A DNA stretch of 64,000 bases from Flammeovirgaceae bacterium UBA4465 (GTDB lineage Bacteria > Bacteroidota > Bacteroidia > Cytophagales > Cyclobacteriaceae): positions 1 to 64,000 of the forward strand of contig CAJJBF010000007.1 in NCBI GenBank assembly GCA_905182375.1. The letters run 5' to 3'. The translations under genes and the position numbers were made by a program. Under the pieces are notes generated by a model, which saw nothing but the letters and a program-made list of their open reading frames with translations, did not search any database and had not been told where the DNA came from. Positions 9,417-19,580 of the stretch are shown here, in pieces. Position 1 is the first letter of the stretch; each line of letters starts with the position of its first letter.

Positions 9417-10223
9417 ATGTCTATCACAGAGTCATCTTCTCCCTATCAAGATTTAGAAAAACTAGCTTTAGGCGAGGTACTGGAAGGGATCAATAAAGAA
9501 GATCAAAAAGTAGCGCTTGCTGTATCCAAAAAATTGGATCAGATCACATCCCTCATCGAGCAGGTCGTTGTCAGGATGAAATCAGGTGGGCGGATCTTTT
9601 ATATTGGAGCAGGAACCAGTGGTCGTTTGGGCATCCTAGACGCTTCAGAATGTCCACCCACCTTCGGCGTGGACCATGATGTGGTGATCGGCATCATCGC
9701 GGGAGGTGATGGCGCCATTAGAAAAGCGGTAGAGTTCGCTGAGGATGACGATCAGCAGGCCTGGAAGGACCTGAGCGCCTACCAACCTAATGCGCAAGAC
9801 AGCTTGATTGGACTGGCTGCTTCGGGTACGACGCCCTATGTATTGGGCGGTGTGCGAAAGGCCAAAAAACAAGGATTATTGACTGGATGTATCGTTTGTA
9901 ATCCAGAGAGTGCGCTCGCCCAGGCCGTGGAATTTCCCATAGAGATCGTCATGGGTCCTGAATATGTCACTGGCAGCACCCGGATGAAAGCAGGTACTGC
10001 GCAGAAGTTGGTACTCAACATGATCAGCACCGCGGTGATGATTCAGTTGGGAAGGGTAAAAGGCAATAAAATGGTAGACATGCAACTCAGTAATGATAAG
10101 TTGATAGATCGAGGTATCAAAATGATTGTCATGGAGACGGGTCTAGATCGTGTAGCAGCAGCTGCACTTCTGAATACCCATGGTTCGGTGCGCAAGGCCA
10201 TAGATGGATACAATAAAAGTTGA
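9417..10223 (+). CDS. murQ: N-acetylmuramic acid 6-phosphate etherase
   Basis: About 269 residues from the ATG at 9417. It cleaves the lactyl ether of MurNAc-6-phosphate to give GlcNAc-6-phosphate and D-lactate in the cytoplasm. The SIS domain is plain: IFYIGAGTSGRLGILDASEC, with the catalytic Glu in ASECPPTFG and a GSTRMKAGTAQK segment near residue 185. An in-frame extension back to 9312 exists but is really the displaced C-terminus of the upstream kinase gene. Together with that kinase it forms a two-step muropeptide-recycling operon. No cognate exporter or lytic enzyme is adjacent. Confidence 0.93.
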   Translation: MSITESSSPYQDLEKLALGEVLEGINKEDQKVALAVSKKLDQITSLIEQVVVRMKSGGRIFYIGAGTSGRLGILDASECPPTFGVDHDVVIGIIAGGDGAIRKAVEFAEDDDQQAWKDLSAYQPNAQDSLIGLAASGTTPYVLGGVRKAKKQGLLTGCIVCNPESALAQAVEFPIEIVMGPEYVTGSTRMKAGTAQKLVLNMISTAVMIQLGRVKGNKMVDMQLSNDKLIDRGIKMIVMETGLDRVAAAALLNTHGSVRKAIDGYNKS

Positions 10224-10247
10224 GTATACAATTGAGGTTGACATAAA

Positions 10248-10817
10248 ATGCATCAGATAGAACCTTTTTACAACTGGCTCAAGTACTATGATTCGAGTAC
10301 AGACGGTCGTTCACCATTCTCAGGAAAAACCTATAATTATGATACCTATTCAGAGAAAATATACGGCTACTACATAGACCCCGCCTGGGATTATTTTGGC
10401 TCCGAAACGCTTTATATCAAAATACTCTTCAGTGATTATGAGGAAGGCTACAGCGTACTAGAGTTTATTGGAGAATGGAACGATGCAATCAACAATGACA
10501 TCATGCTCCTCAAAAGAAATATTATTGAAGTGCTGCAGGCCGAGGGAATTAATAAATTCATATTAATTGGAGAAAATGTGCTGAACTTCCATGGCAGTGA
10601 TGACAGTTATTATGAAGAATGGCTCGAAGAAGTCGAAGAGGGTTGGATTGCATGTGTGAGTTTTCCGGATTTTTTACGGGAAGAAATGGCTAAGTATAAC
10701 TTAGATACTTATCTGAACATGGGGGGTACGTTGGAAATCGAAAAATGGCGCACCTTAACTCCGAGTGCCTTTTATCTTTTGGTTTCGGGTTTGATCAGTA
10801 GGAGATTATCCATCTGA
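10248..10817 (+). CDS. conserved hypothetical protein
   Basis: 189 residues, soluble and acidic, with many aromatic residues (Tyr/Trp about 15 percent). No signal peptide and no motif that I can name. It starts 24 bases after murQ on the same strand and may be the last gene of that operon. Its 3' end overlaps the convergent SprT-like gene by 12 bases. I believe it belongs to an unnamed Bacteroidota family, on the basis of its composition and setting only. Confidence 0.6.
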   Translation: MHQIEPFYNWLKYYDSSTDGRSPFSGKTYNYDTYSEKIYGYYIDPAWDYFGSETLYIKILFSDYEEGYSVLEFIGEWNDAINNDIMLLKRNIIEVLQAEGINKFILIGENVLNFHGSDDSYYEEWLEEVEEGWIACVSFPDFLREEMAKYNLDTYLNMGGTLEIEKWRTLTPSAFYLLVSGLISRRLSI

Positions 10818-11426
10818 AGGCGAAATTTTCTTGACTGAAGCGATCTGAGCGATAAGGTATTTTCTGCCGCTATTGATTTGAAGGCAAAGAACGCGGGTTC
10901 TTTTTAGCTCAAGATATTGATAAGAAGCTTTATTGAATAAGAATTGATCCCCAACCTGGAGTGTTTTGAGAAGGCAGGTATCATCGGGGTGGTCATACTG
11001 CTTGAGCAAGGCATATAGATTTGGATCAGAGCAACTCGAAGCTTTGGGACTGAGCAGGTAATGGGCCAATTTTTTGAGGAGCAGTTCAGGAAAAACTTGT
11101 GGATTGAGGACGGGCAAGGAAACCATTTTGAAGGTATTTTTCCATTCTTCACCGTGAGGGTTTACTTGATTTTTATGTTTTTGATAGGTGATTAGGTGTG
11201 CGACTTCATGCAAATAGGTGATCAGAAAGGCATAATGGTTCAGGTCATTGTTGATGGTGATGACATGCTTTTGTTGAGTGGGGTCAAACCGATAATCCCC
11301 AAATTTTGTGCGTCTGCTTTTTTTGATTTTAAATTCAAATCCATGTTGTTGATAGAGTGCCAAGCAATAATCAGCCGCCTCTAGGGGCACAAAACGCTTA
11401 AAAACGCCTAAATAATCTTTTTTCAA
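10806..11426 (-). CDS. SprT-like zinc metalloprotease-domain protein
   Basis: 206 residues. The zincin motif HEVAH is at residues 73-77, followed by the SprT-typical second element NPHGEEWK (His91) that supplies the third ligand. This layout matches the SprT-like family related to the eukaryotic DNA-protein crosslink protease Spartan. The C-terminal about 80 residues form a small beta-rich domain without the CxxC pairs of a full zinc ribbon. A protease role on DNA-bound proteins is inferred from the family, not shown. It is convergent with the preceding gene (12-base overlap). Confidence 0.8.
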   Translation of the reverse strand: MKKDYLGVFKRFVPLEAADYCLALYQQHGFEFKIKKSRRTKFGDYRFDPTQQKHVITINNDLNHYAFLITYLHEVAHLITYQKHKNQVNPHGEEWKNTFKMVSLPVLNPQVFPELLLKKLAHYLLSPKASSCSDPNLYALLKQYDHPDDTCLLKTLQVGDQFLFNKASYQYLELKRTRVLCLQINSGRKYLIAQIASVKKISPSDG

Positions 11427-11727
11427 TGAATGAGCTTCTTTTTTAATCTATCAAAGCCCTAATTTAAGGTGCGGTCGGCCAAAATAACAGTCAAATGACC
11501 AAGAAAAATTAATTATTTATCAGGAGTCTTTACCCATGCTTCTTTTTATTCTCGAAGCGGGATAAACGCTGTTATTCTTTTCTGTAAATGCTATTAATCT
11601 TTGAATGACTAGAGATGGGGAAAGCGGGTTGAAAAATAAATTGAAGGTACACTTCCCAGACTAAGGGATATTGCTTTGATGATTTAGCCTTAAGAGGGGT
11701 GGTTTGTAATATTTTCATGGAAGATGA
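11427..11727. other. intergenic, nothing recognised
   Basis: Between the start of the SprT-like gene and the end of der. It holds no ORF with family signal, no convincing hairpin with a T run and no -33/-7 promoter pair that I can defend. It must carry the promoter of the SprT-like gene. Confidence 0.4.
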
Positions 11728-13034
11728 TCATTTCATTCTGAAAACTACTTTGATGGGGATGCCTTCGAAATCAAAGTGACTTCGGATCTTATTGATTAAA
11801 AAGCGTTCATAAGATTCACTTATTTCTTTTGGATAACTACAGAAAAAAGCAAAGACCACAGAATGAGTCGGCAGTTGGGTGATGTATTTGATCCCTACGT
11901 TCTTTCCTCTGATGGCCGGAGGTGGATTCCTTTCAATTTCCTTCAACATGATTTCGTTGAGCTTTGAAGTAGGGATTTTAGTGGTTTTATTTTCGTAAAT
12001 AGCCAAGGATTTTTCAATAACCTTGAAAATACGCTGTTTTTCGAGTACACTGGCAAAAATGATAGGCACGTAAGATAGCGGCCCGAGTTTGGTTTTAATC
12101 TCTTGCTCCAATTTTACCGCAGTATTGGTTTCTTTGTTCACCAAATCCCATTTGTTGATCATGATTACGCCGCCTTTTTTATACTTATTGACCAAGGCGA
12201 TAATACTCATGTCTTGGGCTTCCAATCCTCGTTCGGCATCAATCATGATGATACAGACATCACTATCCTGAAGGGCTTGAATGGCCCTAAGCACTGAATA
12301 AAACTCAATGTCTTCTTTGACCTTGGCTTTTTTTCGGATACCTGCCGTGTCGGTCAATATAAAGTCTTTACCAAACAGGGTGTACCGCGTGTTGATGGCA
12401 TCTCTGGTGGTACCGGGTATGTCGGTGACGATGGTGCGCTCTTCTCCCAATAAGGCATTGATAAAAGAAGATTTACCCGCATTGGGCCTGCCAAAATGGC
12501 GATCTTAGGGAGTCCACTGTCGGATTCTTCCTCCTCTTCGTCAAGCTCTTTGACTACTTCATCTAGTAAATCTCCAGTACCCCAGCCATTGGAGGAAGCG
12601 ACAGGAAACAATCTATCGGTCAAGCCCAATGCATAAAACTCGGTGGAATCATCAATTCTTTTTTGATTGTCTGCCTTATTGGTTACTACAAATAGGGGTT
12701 TGTTGACTTCTCTTAATATCTGGGCAAACTCCTCATCCAAACCATGCAATCCCGTATGGCAGTCGACCATAAATAAAATGACACTAGCTTCCGACAAGGC
12801 TTGTTGGACTTGTGTACGGATGGCTCCCTCAAAGATGTCGGTAGATCCTTTCACATAACCACCGGTATCGATGACGGTAAATTTTTTACCATTCCATTCG
12901 CAAACTCCATAATGTCGATCTCGGGTCACTCCAGACTCATCGTCCATGATGGCTTGTTTGCGTTCGATCAAACGATTGAAAAGGGTAGATTTACCTACAT
13001 TGGGTCTGCCTACTATTGCTACTATATTCGCCAT
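11728..13034 (-). CDS. der: ribosome-assembly GTPase Der/EngA (frameshifted)
   Basis: Double-GTPase of about 435 residues, essential for 50S ribosome maturation. The first G domain starts IVAIVGRPNVGKSTLFNRL and has TKAD-type NKAD. The second has TDIPGTTRD, DTAGIRKK and NKWD, followed by the KH-like C-terminal domain. The frame breaks at the second P-loop: adding one C to the pair at 12491-12492 (plus strand) turns the garbled stretch into ILGRPNAGKSSFINALLG, the exact motif expected. An essential gene cut inside its P-loop is best read as a one-base sequencing error. It follows era on the same strand by 29 bases, probably an era-der operon. Confidence 0.93.
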
Positions 13035-13063
13035 GTATTTTAGTTAATGAGTGGTTGGAGCCT

Positions 13064-13957
13064 TCAATGCTGATAACCAAACTTCTTTAAAGATTTTTCT
13101 TTTCTACGCCAGTCTTTTTCAACTTTTACGTAAGTTTCTAAATGGACTTTTTTCTCGAAAAACTTCTCGAGGTCTTCGCGAGATTCAATCCCCACTTTTT
13201 TGAGACTGGCGCCACTTTTGCCAATGATGATTCCTTTTTGACTGTCGCGCTCCACGTAGATGATCGCTCGGATGCGCAAGATATCTTCGGCTTCCTTGAA
13301 TTCTTCTATCTCTACCTCACAGCTGTAGGGGACTTCTTTTTTATAATTCAAGAAAATCTTTTCTCTGATGATCTCAGAGGTGACAAACCGCTCGGATTTA
13401 TCGGTGATCTGATCTTGAGGAAAATAGGGAGGGTGGTGTGGTAAAGCGGATTTGATGGCTTCATAGAGTTCATCGATATTTTCTTTTTCCAAGGCTGAAA
13501 TCGGAAAAATCTGTGCCGTTGGAAATATTTCTTGCCAATAATCCACTTTGTCTTTCACTTGCGATCCTTTGGCTTGATCCATCTTATTGATGATCAGAAA
13601 TTTGGGGGCCTGGTTCTCAAAGATATGCTTAACATTCACATTGTCATCATACTTCTCGCCGAGCTCTACCATGTATAAGATCAAGTCGGCATCCTCTAAA
13701 GATGCTCTCACAAACCGCATCATGCTTTCTTGAAGTTTGTATTGGGGGTCAATGACGCCAGGGGTGTCACTGAAAATCATTTGACAATCGGGCGTCGAAA
13801 GAATCCCAAAAATACGATGTCGGGTCGTTTGGGCCTTTGAGGTCATGATCGAGAGACGCTCTCCAACTAAGGCATTCATCAAAGTTGATTTACCCACGTT
13901 GGGTTTACCTAAAATACTGACAAATCCTGCTTTAAAGGCTGTTTTATCTTCGCTCAT
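13064..13957 (-). CDS. era: GTPase Era
   Basis: 297 residues from the ATG at 13957. A longer frame from 13996 adds 13 residues (MQHHTKKDYAAHH) that the family lacks. G1 GKPNVGKST, G3 DTPG and G4 NKMD are in the N-terminal GTPase domain. The C-terminal KH domain carries GIIIGKSGASLKKVG. Era binds the 3' end of 16S rRNA and helps 30S subunit assembly. It is the first gene of the era-der pair. Its upstream neighbour is the divergent tRNA-fMet. Confidence 0.95.
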   Translation of the reverse strand: MSEDKTAFKAGFVSILGKPNVGKSTLMNALVGERLSIMTSKAQTTRHRIFGILSTPDCQMIFSDTPGVIDPQYKLQESMMRFVRASLEDADLILYMVELGEKYDDNVNVKHIFENQAPKFLIINKMDQAKGSQVKDKVDYWQEIFPTAQIFPISALEKENIDELYEAIKSALPHHPPYFPQDQITDKSERFVTSEIIREKIFLNYKKEVPYSCEVEIEEFKEAEDILRIRAIIYVERDSQKGIIIGKSGASLKKVGIESREDLEKFFEKKVHLETYVKVEKDWRRKEKSLKKFGYQH

Positions 13958-14168
13958 GTGATGCGCTGCATAATCCTTCTTTGTATGATGCTGCAAAGAT
14001 ACTTTTTATTGTTCCTTAGAATAGTCATTGATAATTGAATTTTTCATCTATCAGTAATAGCAAACAGAATAAGATGTCTTTTGGGGTGATCCGGAAATGT
14101 CTGAATGGGGGTCTAATAGGCATAATTCGCCTTCCTCAAAATATTAAATATAAATACTCAGTTACCTC

Positions 14169-14198
14169 TTGTTTATTGAAAATAGCTTACTACTTTTG
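14169..14198 (+). promoter_or_regulatory. Bacteroidota-type promoter of tRNA-fMet
   Basis: TTG at 14169-14171 and TACTTTTG at 14191-14198 are separated by 19 bases, matching the -33 TTTG / -7 TAnnTTTG consensus of the Bacteroidota primary sigma factor. The tRNA begins ten bases after the -7 box. Confidence 0.75.
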
Positions 14199-14207
14199 TA
14201 TTTATAT

Positions 14208-14278
<71 letters not shown>

Positions 14279-14281
<3 letters not shown>

Positions 14282-14327
14282 CTAAAACAATAAAACGGTT
14301 ATACTATTATAGTGTAACCGTTTTTTT
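14279..14327 (+). repeat. direct repeat copy 1 (tRNA tail plus terminator)
   Basis: This 49-base segment starts with the last three bases of the tRNA and includes the terminator. A near copy (about 90 percent, differing by small indels and one C/T change) lies at 15069-15115 in the same orientation. The two copies bracket a two-gene cassette. Confidence 0.8.
14295..14327 (+). terminator. terminator after tRNA-fMet
   Basis: A 12-bp stem (aacggttatact with agtgtaaccgtt, one G-U pair), a short loop attat and a run of seven to eight T. It ends the tRNA transcript. Confidence 0.85.
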
Positions 14328-14344
14328 ATCAAAACATATTTTTT

Positions 14345-14401
14345 GTAAATAAAACTTTACATTTTAATTTATTTTGACTACTTTTGTAAAGTAAACATTA
14401 C
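14345..14401 (+). promoter_or_regulatory. cassette promoter with paired GTAAA/TTTAC elements
   Basis: A -7-like TACTTTTG lies at 14379-14386, 23 bases before the ATG of the cassette's first gene. It is flanked by two inverted elements: gtaaa...tttac at 14345-14360 and gtaa...ttac at 14386-14401. Their position over the promoter suggests operators for the XRE regulator encoded downstream. The promoter call rests on the -7 box; the operators are inferred. Confidence 0.45.
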
Positions 14402-14409
14402 ATAAAAAG

Positions 14410-14796
14410 ATGAAAGAACAAAAAAAACAAACAAAAATTTTACTTGGATGGGTATTTGCTTGGGTAGTAAGTACTGCAATTTTATCAGCGGGAGTAAACA
14501 ATTTATGGGATAACGTATTAATTACCAAAATAGGATTATTTATAAATCTTGCTATTGGGGTTGGTATGATTATCGCAAATAAAAATTTATTTAAGCATTA
14601 TGATGAATTACAAAAGAAAATTCACTTTGAATCAATGGCCCTTACATTAGGGTTAACGGTAGTTGTTGGTCTTGTGTATGAGATTTCGTTTGATTTTGGA
14701 GTTATTAATTCGGAACCTGAGTTTGAATATTTAGTGTTTTTCATTTGCTTTTCATACATGACTTCTATTATCGTTAATTCATTAAGATTTAAATGA
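14410..14796 (+). CDS. small integral membrane protein
   Basis: 128 residues with four predicted membrane helices (about residues 10-28, 37-53, 77-95 and 105-124) and a charged loop between the second and third (NLFKHYDELQKKIHFE). I cannot name the family precisely, but proteins of this kind are commonly encoded next to small YozG-like XRE regulators in Bacteroidota and Firmicutes. That is the case here, where it shares an ATGA overlap with the regulator gene. Function unknown; perhaps the regulator's target or partner. It sits inside the repeat-bounded cassette. Confidence 0.75.
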   Translation: MKEQKKQTKILLGWVFAWVVSTAILSAGVNNLWDNVLITKIGLFINLAIGVGMIIANKNLFKHYDELQKKIHFESMALTLGLTVVVGLVYEISFDFGVINSEPEFEYLVFFICFSYMTSIIVNSLRFK

Positions 14797-14993
14797 AAAA
14801 TAGATTAAGAGAGTTAAGGAAAAATCAAAAATTGACACAAGAAGAATTAGCCAACTTAATTGGTATTTCACGTCAAGCGATAAATGCGATTGAAAAAGAA
14901 AAATTTGATCCAAGTTTACCCACAGCATTTAAGATGTCAAAGTTATTTGAGATAGCTATTGAGGAACTCTTCTTTTATGAGGGATCTAAATAA
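14793..14993 (+). CDS. XRE-family helix-turn-helix regulator
   Basis: 66 residues, essentially one HTH_3 domain: RLRELRKNQKLTQEELANLI, then GISRQAINAIEKEKFDPS, ending FEIAIEELFFYEG. This is the compact YozG/YgzD-like form. The start overlaps the stop of the membrane-protein gene (ATGA), so the two are made together. It probably represses its own promoter, where paired GTAAA/TTTAC elements are seen. Confidence 0.9.
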   Translation: MKNRLRELRKNQKLTQEELANLIGISRQAINAIEKEKFDPSLPTAFKMSKLFEIAIEELFFYEGSK

Positions 14994-15068
14994 TTAATTG
15001 AATTGATTTATTAACTTCCAAGAATTCTACTGGTGTAAAACTAATGTTCGATATTTCAATAGAGTTAT

Positions 15069-15115
15069 CTACTAAAACAATAAACGGTTTACTATTATAG
15101 TGTAATCGTTTTTTT
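15069..15115 (+). repeat. direct repeat copy 2
   Basis: This near copy of 14279-14327 starts with ctactaaaacaataaacgg and ends in a T run. Its hairpin is weaker (stem aacg/cgtt plus G-U and a bulge) but can still act as a terminator for the cassette genes. No tRNA precedes this copy. Confidence 0.8.
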
Positions 15116-15318
15116 GTTGCGTGTTTCATAAGGATTTCTTCTATTCCATCAAGATTGATATTTTCCTAATTTTCATTAATTTTCTATGATCAAGAATTTA
15201 TTGATTAGTAAAATTTTATTTTTTTTAATATTTTAGTCTAAATATTGAAGATTATAAGAGTAACATCTTTGAAATCGAATTGTTTAATAAATTTAAAAAA
15301 GCGCTAATTTAGGTTTCT

Positions 15319-15492
15319 ATGTCGTACCGAGAAGAAAAAATAAAATCCTTAATCGCTTCAGATTATACTGACTTTAATACGCGTAAGCTTCAAGATCATT
15401 GTTCCTCAATACTTGAAAGAGGCATGCATGGCTTGTGTTTTAGCCCTTATGAAGGGATACAAAAACCAGGGGGTGAAATTAAATTAGCATAG
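15319..15492 (+). pseudogene. remnant of a GH17-like glycoside hydrolase
   Basis: A 57-codon frame. Its middle (LERGMHGLCFSPYEGIQKPG) resembles the N-terminal first-strand motif of Bacteroidota GH17-type beta-1,3-glucanases (pattern GxCFSPY...GQ.PG). After PGGEIKLA the frame stops. A neighbouring frame gives LSENQEK and AHKMNVI with stops between, as expected from a decayed gene rather than a single indel. The rest of a GH17 domain (about 300 residues) is absent. Its place directly upstream of a beta-glucan phosphorylase-type gene supports the assignment. GH17 identity is from memory of the family pattern and is moderate at best. Confidence 0.45.
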
Positions 15493-16036
15493 TAGATAGA
15501 TCTAAATAATTGTCTGAGAATCAAGAAAAATAGGCTCATAAGATGAATGTCATTGATCACGAATGATTTCTTTTATTATACCAGGGTTGATATACTTGAA
15601 AAAAGGGACCTTTGATAAATGATATTTTCACTGGAAGAAGTAATCATAGATCGTTGCATTTATTAAAACTAGCATCAGCTTATCAAGAGGGATCACCTAT
15701 TGTTTTTTGAAGTTTGACGTTTTCGAATGGTATATAAATTTTGTTTTTATTGATTAATCCAAATATTGACTAAATAAAAAATAGTAATTGTTGAATAATT
15801 TTATTTTCATTGCCCAACAAAACTTATAATAGATATTATCTTTTTAGTTACATTTTGTTGCGCAAATTATTTTGAGATCTATAAAGGAACTCATTACTGA
15901 AAAAAGTACCCCTTTTATCCTATTTAGGCTAAAAATTTAATAGGCCTTTGATTTGTGATTTATTTCAAATAACTGTTCACTTTGTGGGTCAAATGCTCTC
16001 AATACTGATCACAATCCGAATACTGCAGATATTTTT
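15493..16036. other. AT-rich non-coding, probably decayed sequence
   Basis: About 540 bases with no usable frame. Short stretches look like ex-coding sequence in shifting frames (for example around 15640-15710, reading RSLHLLKLASAYQEGSPI), but I cannot assign a family. The last 100 bases must hold the promoter of the phosphorylase gene. Confidence 0.4.
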
Positions 16037-19000
16037 ATGATTAAAAATAAAAAGATTTTTTTAGGAACGAACGAAGCTGATTTTTCAGAAAAAAAAGTAT
16101 CAGGAAAGTTGCTGCAAATAGGCGATGAAACTTTTTATAAAATAAGCCATTTTGATGAGATGCGTCCGTTCTTTATGACGGTGGTGAGTCATTCCAACCA
16201 TTGGATGTTCATTTCAAGTACGGGTGGTTTATCGGCAGGGAGAAAAGATTGTAACTCAGCACTGTTTCCTTATTATACCGATGATAAGATTACGAGTGCT
16301 GCCGAAACAACAGGTAGTAAAACCTTATTTTTGGTTTCAAAAGAAGATAAAACTTCTTTGTGGGAGCCCTTTTCTGACAAATATGCGGGTATTTATAGGA
16401 TAACAAGGAATCTGTATAAAAATGCCTTCGGAAATAAAATCATCTTTGAAGAGATCAATCATGATTTAGCATTGAAGTTCACCTACCAGTGGAATTCTAG
16501 TGATCATTTTGGATTTATTAAAAAATCCACTATCACCAATGAGGGAGGAGAGTCAGTTACCCTTTCCTTAATAGATGGGATTCAAAACTTACTACCTTAT
16601 GGCGTAGAGCAATCCGTACAAAGCGGTAGCAGTAATTTGGTAGATGCGTACAAAAAATGTGAATTGGAGACTGATTCTGGTATGGGCATCTTTTCTTTGA
16701 GTGCGATCATAGTGGACAGGGCAGAGCCTAGCGAAGCATTAAAGGCGAGTGTGGTTTGGTCTTTGGGTTTGGATCAGGCAATAAAACTGCTTTCCTCCAA
16801 GCAACTAGATACTTTTAGAAGGGGCGGTGTACTCACTCAAGAAGAAGATGTTAAAGCAGAAAAAGGTGCTTATTTTCTACATGACAAAATTTCACTATCA
16901 GCAAAAGAAGAAAAAAATTGGTTGATTGCCGCCGATGTAAATCAATCTATTTCAGGCATCATTGATATTAAGGAAAAACTCAAATCAAAAGAAGATCTTC
17001 TGGATCAAATCAACAAAGACATTGAAGCAGGTTCGATGCATTTACTTGAATTGGTGGGTGCCGCAGATGGATTGAGGTTGTCCGCACATAGACCTCGTAA
17101 CATTCGTCATTTCTCCAATACCATGTTCAATATCATGCGTGGGGGCATCTTTGATCAAAATTATCAGGTAGGAAAGATTGACTTCTTAGAATATTTGTCC
17201 AAAGCGAATAAAAATGTTTTTGCCGAAAAAAAGGTTCTTCTAGATAAGTTATCTGAGGTGTTTGACCTTAATGATTTGCGTCAAGTAGCCGAAAATGAAA
17301 GCGACGCTGATTTTAAAAGATTGTGTACGGAGTACTTGCCCTTGATGTTCAGCAGAAGACATGGCGATCCGAGTCGCCCATGGAATCAGTTTTCAATCAA
17401 TACGAAGAGCGAAGTAGATGGCTCCAAAATATTGGATTATCAGGGAAATTGGAGAGATCTTTTTCAAAATTGGGAGGCACTGGCATATTCATACCCAGAA
17501 TTCATTGAAGGGATGATACATAAGTTCTTGAATGCCACTACGTTTGATGGCTACAATCCTTACCGCGTTACCAAAGATGGATTTGACTGGGAGACCATAG
17601 AGCCAGGCAATCCATGGGCTTATATCGGTTATTGGGGTGATCACCAAATCATTTATTTACTCAAATTTTTGGAGTTCATTGAAAACTATTATCCTAATAA
17701 ACTAGCGGAGTCTTTTTCAAAGAATTTGTTTGTTTATGCCAATGTGCCTTATCTGATCAACGATTATGAAGATTTATTAGAAAATCCGAAAGACACCATT
17801 GTTTTTGATTATGAAAATGAAGCGCGTATACAAGCACAACGTGCAAAAATTGGCGCAGATGGTGCTTTGCTTACAGATGTCAATGACCAAATTTATAAGG
17901 TCAACTTCATTGAGAAAGTATTGGAGATTTTTTAGCTAAAATGTCAAATTTTATCCCTGAGGGTGGAATTTGGATGAATACCCAACGCCCCGAGTGGAAT
18001 GATGCTAATAATGCCTTGGTTGGAAATGGTGTCTCAATGGTTACTTTGTACTACCTAAAAAGGTTTCTTAAGTTTTTTGAAAGTATCTTAAGTAAATATG
18101 ATCGAGAGGATATTGAGATCTCAATAGAGTTAAAGCAATTTTTAAGTGAACTCACCCATGTTTTAGCTCAAAATCAGGGATTATTGAGGGGTAATATTTC
18201 TGATAAAGAGCGTAAAAGGGTATTGGATGGCTTAGGAAGTGCGGGAAGTTCTTTCAGAAAGATCATTTACACTCAAAAGTTTTCAGGACAAAAAGTAAAA
18301 GTGCAGACAGCAGATATTACTTCATTTGTTGATCTATCAAGTTTGTTCTTAGCCCATTCTATCAAGGCCAACAAAAGGACAGACCATCTTTATCATGCCT
18401 ATAATTTGATGACTGTAAAAGGGCAGGATGAAGTTGCCATTTCCTACCTACCGGAAATGCTCGAAGGTCAAGTAGCAGTATTGAGTTCAGGATTTTTATC
18501 TTCAAGCGAGAGTTTAGAGGTTTTGGACGCGTTGAAGTCTAGTAGTTTGTTTAGGGCCGATCAATTCAGTTATGTACTTTACCCCAATAAAACCTTACCT
18601 AGGTTTGTTATGAAGAATACCATACCACCGGAGGCCATATCAAGTTCGGATCTCTTGACAAAGTTGATTGAACACAAGAATAATCAGGTAGTTGAAAGAG
18701 ATGCACTTGGAGAATATCACTTCAACGGCGCTTTCAATAATGTCAACTCTCTTAAAGCTGCGCTCGAATCGCTTCCTGAGATGTATCAAGCATCGGTAGA
18801 AGGAGAATCTGAGGCCCTGTATCAAATCTTCGAAGGCGTATTTGATCATAAATCTTTTACCGGAAGGTCTGGAACATTCTTTGGATATGAAGGTCTGGGC
18901 TCAATCTATTGGCATATGGTATCAAAGTTGTTATTGGCAACTTTCGAGATCACCAAGGATGCTGTGAATCAAAAGGAAGACAAGGCTCTTGTCGGTAGGT

Positions 19001-19503
19001 TATTTGATCATTATTTTGAGATCAACGAAGGTATTGGAGTCAATAAATCTCCAGAATTATATGGCGCTTTTTCCACGGATGCTTATTCACATACACCCGG
19101 AGGGAAGGGTGCCCAGCAGCCTGGGATGACTGGTCAAGTAAAGGAAGACCTTTTGAGTAGGTGGGGAGAACTGGGTATTGAGGTGCAAGAGGGAATTTTG
19201 ACATTTGATCCTTTTATGCTGCGACGAGATGAGTTTTTGACTAAAAAGCAAGACTATGTTTACGTCAATGTACTCAAGGAAAGATGCTCGATTGAACTTG
19301 AAAAGGACAGCATAGGCTTTACTTATTGTCAGGTACTCATCATTTATCAAACGTCACAGACTTCAAAAATTGAAGTGCATTATAATGACGGGGCACAACG
19401 GATCATTGAGGGAAACCAATTAGATTTGACTGTGAGTCGCATGATATTTAAAAGAACCCATGAGATCCATAAATTGGTCGTTTTCTTGATGAGAGATGAG
19501 TAA
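16037..19503 (+). CDS. GH94/GH149-type beta-glucan phosphorylase (frameshifted)
   Basis: Appears as two frames (16037-17935 and 17941-19503). Adding one T to the six-T run at 17928-17933 joins them as VLEIFLAKMSNFIPEGGIWM and gives about 1155 residues. The N-terminal half starts with a beta-sandwich-like region. The junction is followed by NTQRPEWNDANNALVG (Asp about 656), the general-acid region of clan GH-Q type phosphorylases, then a C-terminal sandwich. Length and motifs fit the 1100-1200-residue families GH149/GH161, which phosphorolyse beta-1,3-glucans to glucose-1-phosphate, better than GH94. No signal peptide, so cytoplasmic. The setting (GH17 remnant, GH-A lipoprotein, GPH symporters, GH1) supports beta-1,3-glucan use. 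Exact family unproven. Confidence 0.7.
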
Positions 19504-19580
19504 ATCTAAGAGATTACAGACGGATTTATTCATAAACAAACTAAATGGTCTACGGGTAGGCATAGATATTATTAGATAAA

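Noticed and set aside
14282..15068. Integrase-bearing genomic island at tRNA-fMet
   Set aside because: No integrase, relaxase or phage gene is present in or beside the repeat-bounded segment; only the cassette with flanking repeats is supported.
17928..17933. Programmed ribosomal frameshifting in the phosphorylase and other broken genes
   Set aside because: Breaks go in both directions, lie in unrelated short runs, lack a shared slippery heptamer and stem, and occur in genes (der, smc, ppc) not known to use frameshifting.
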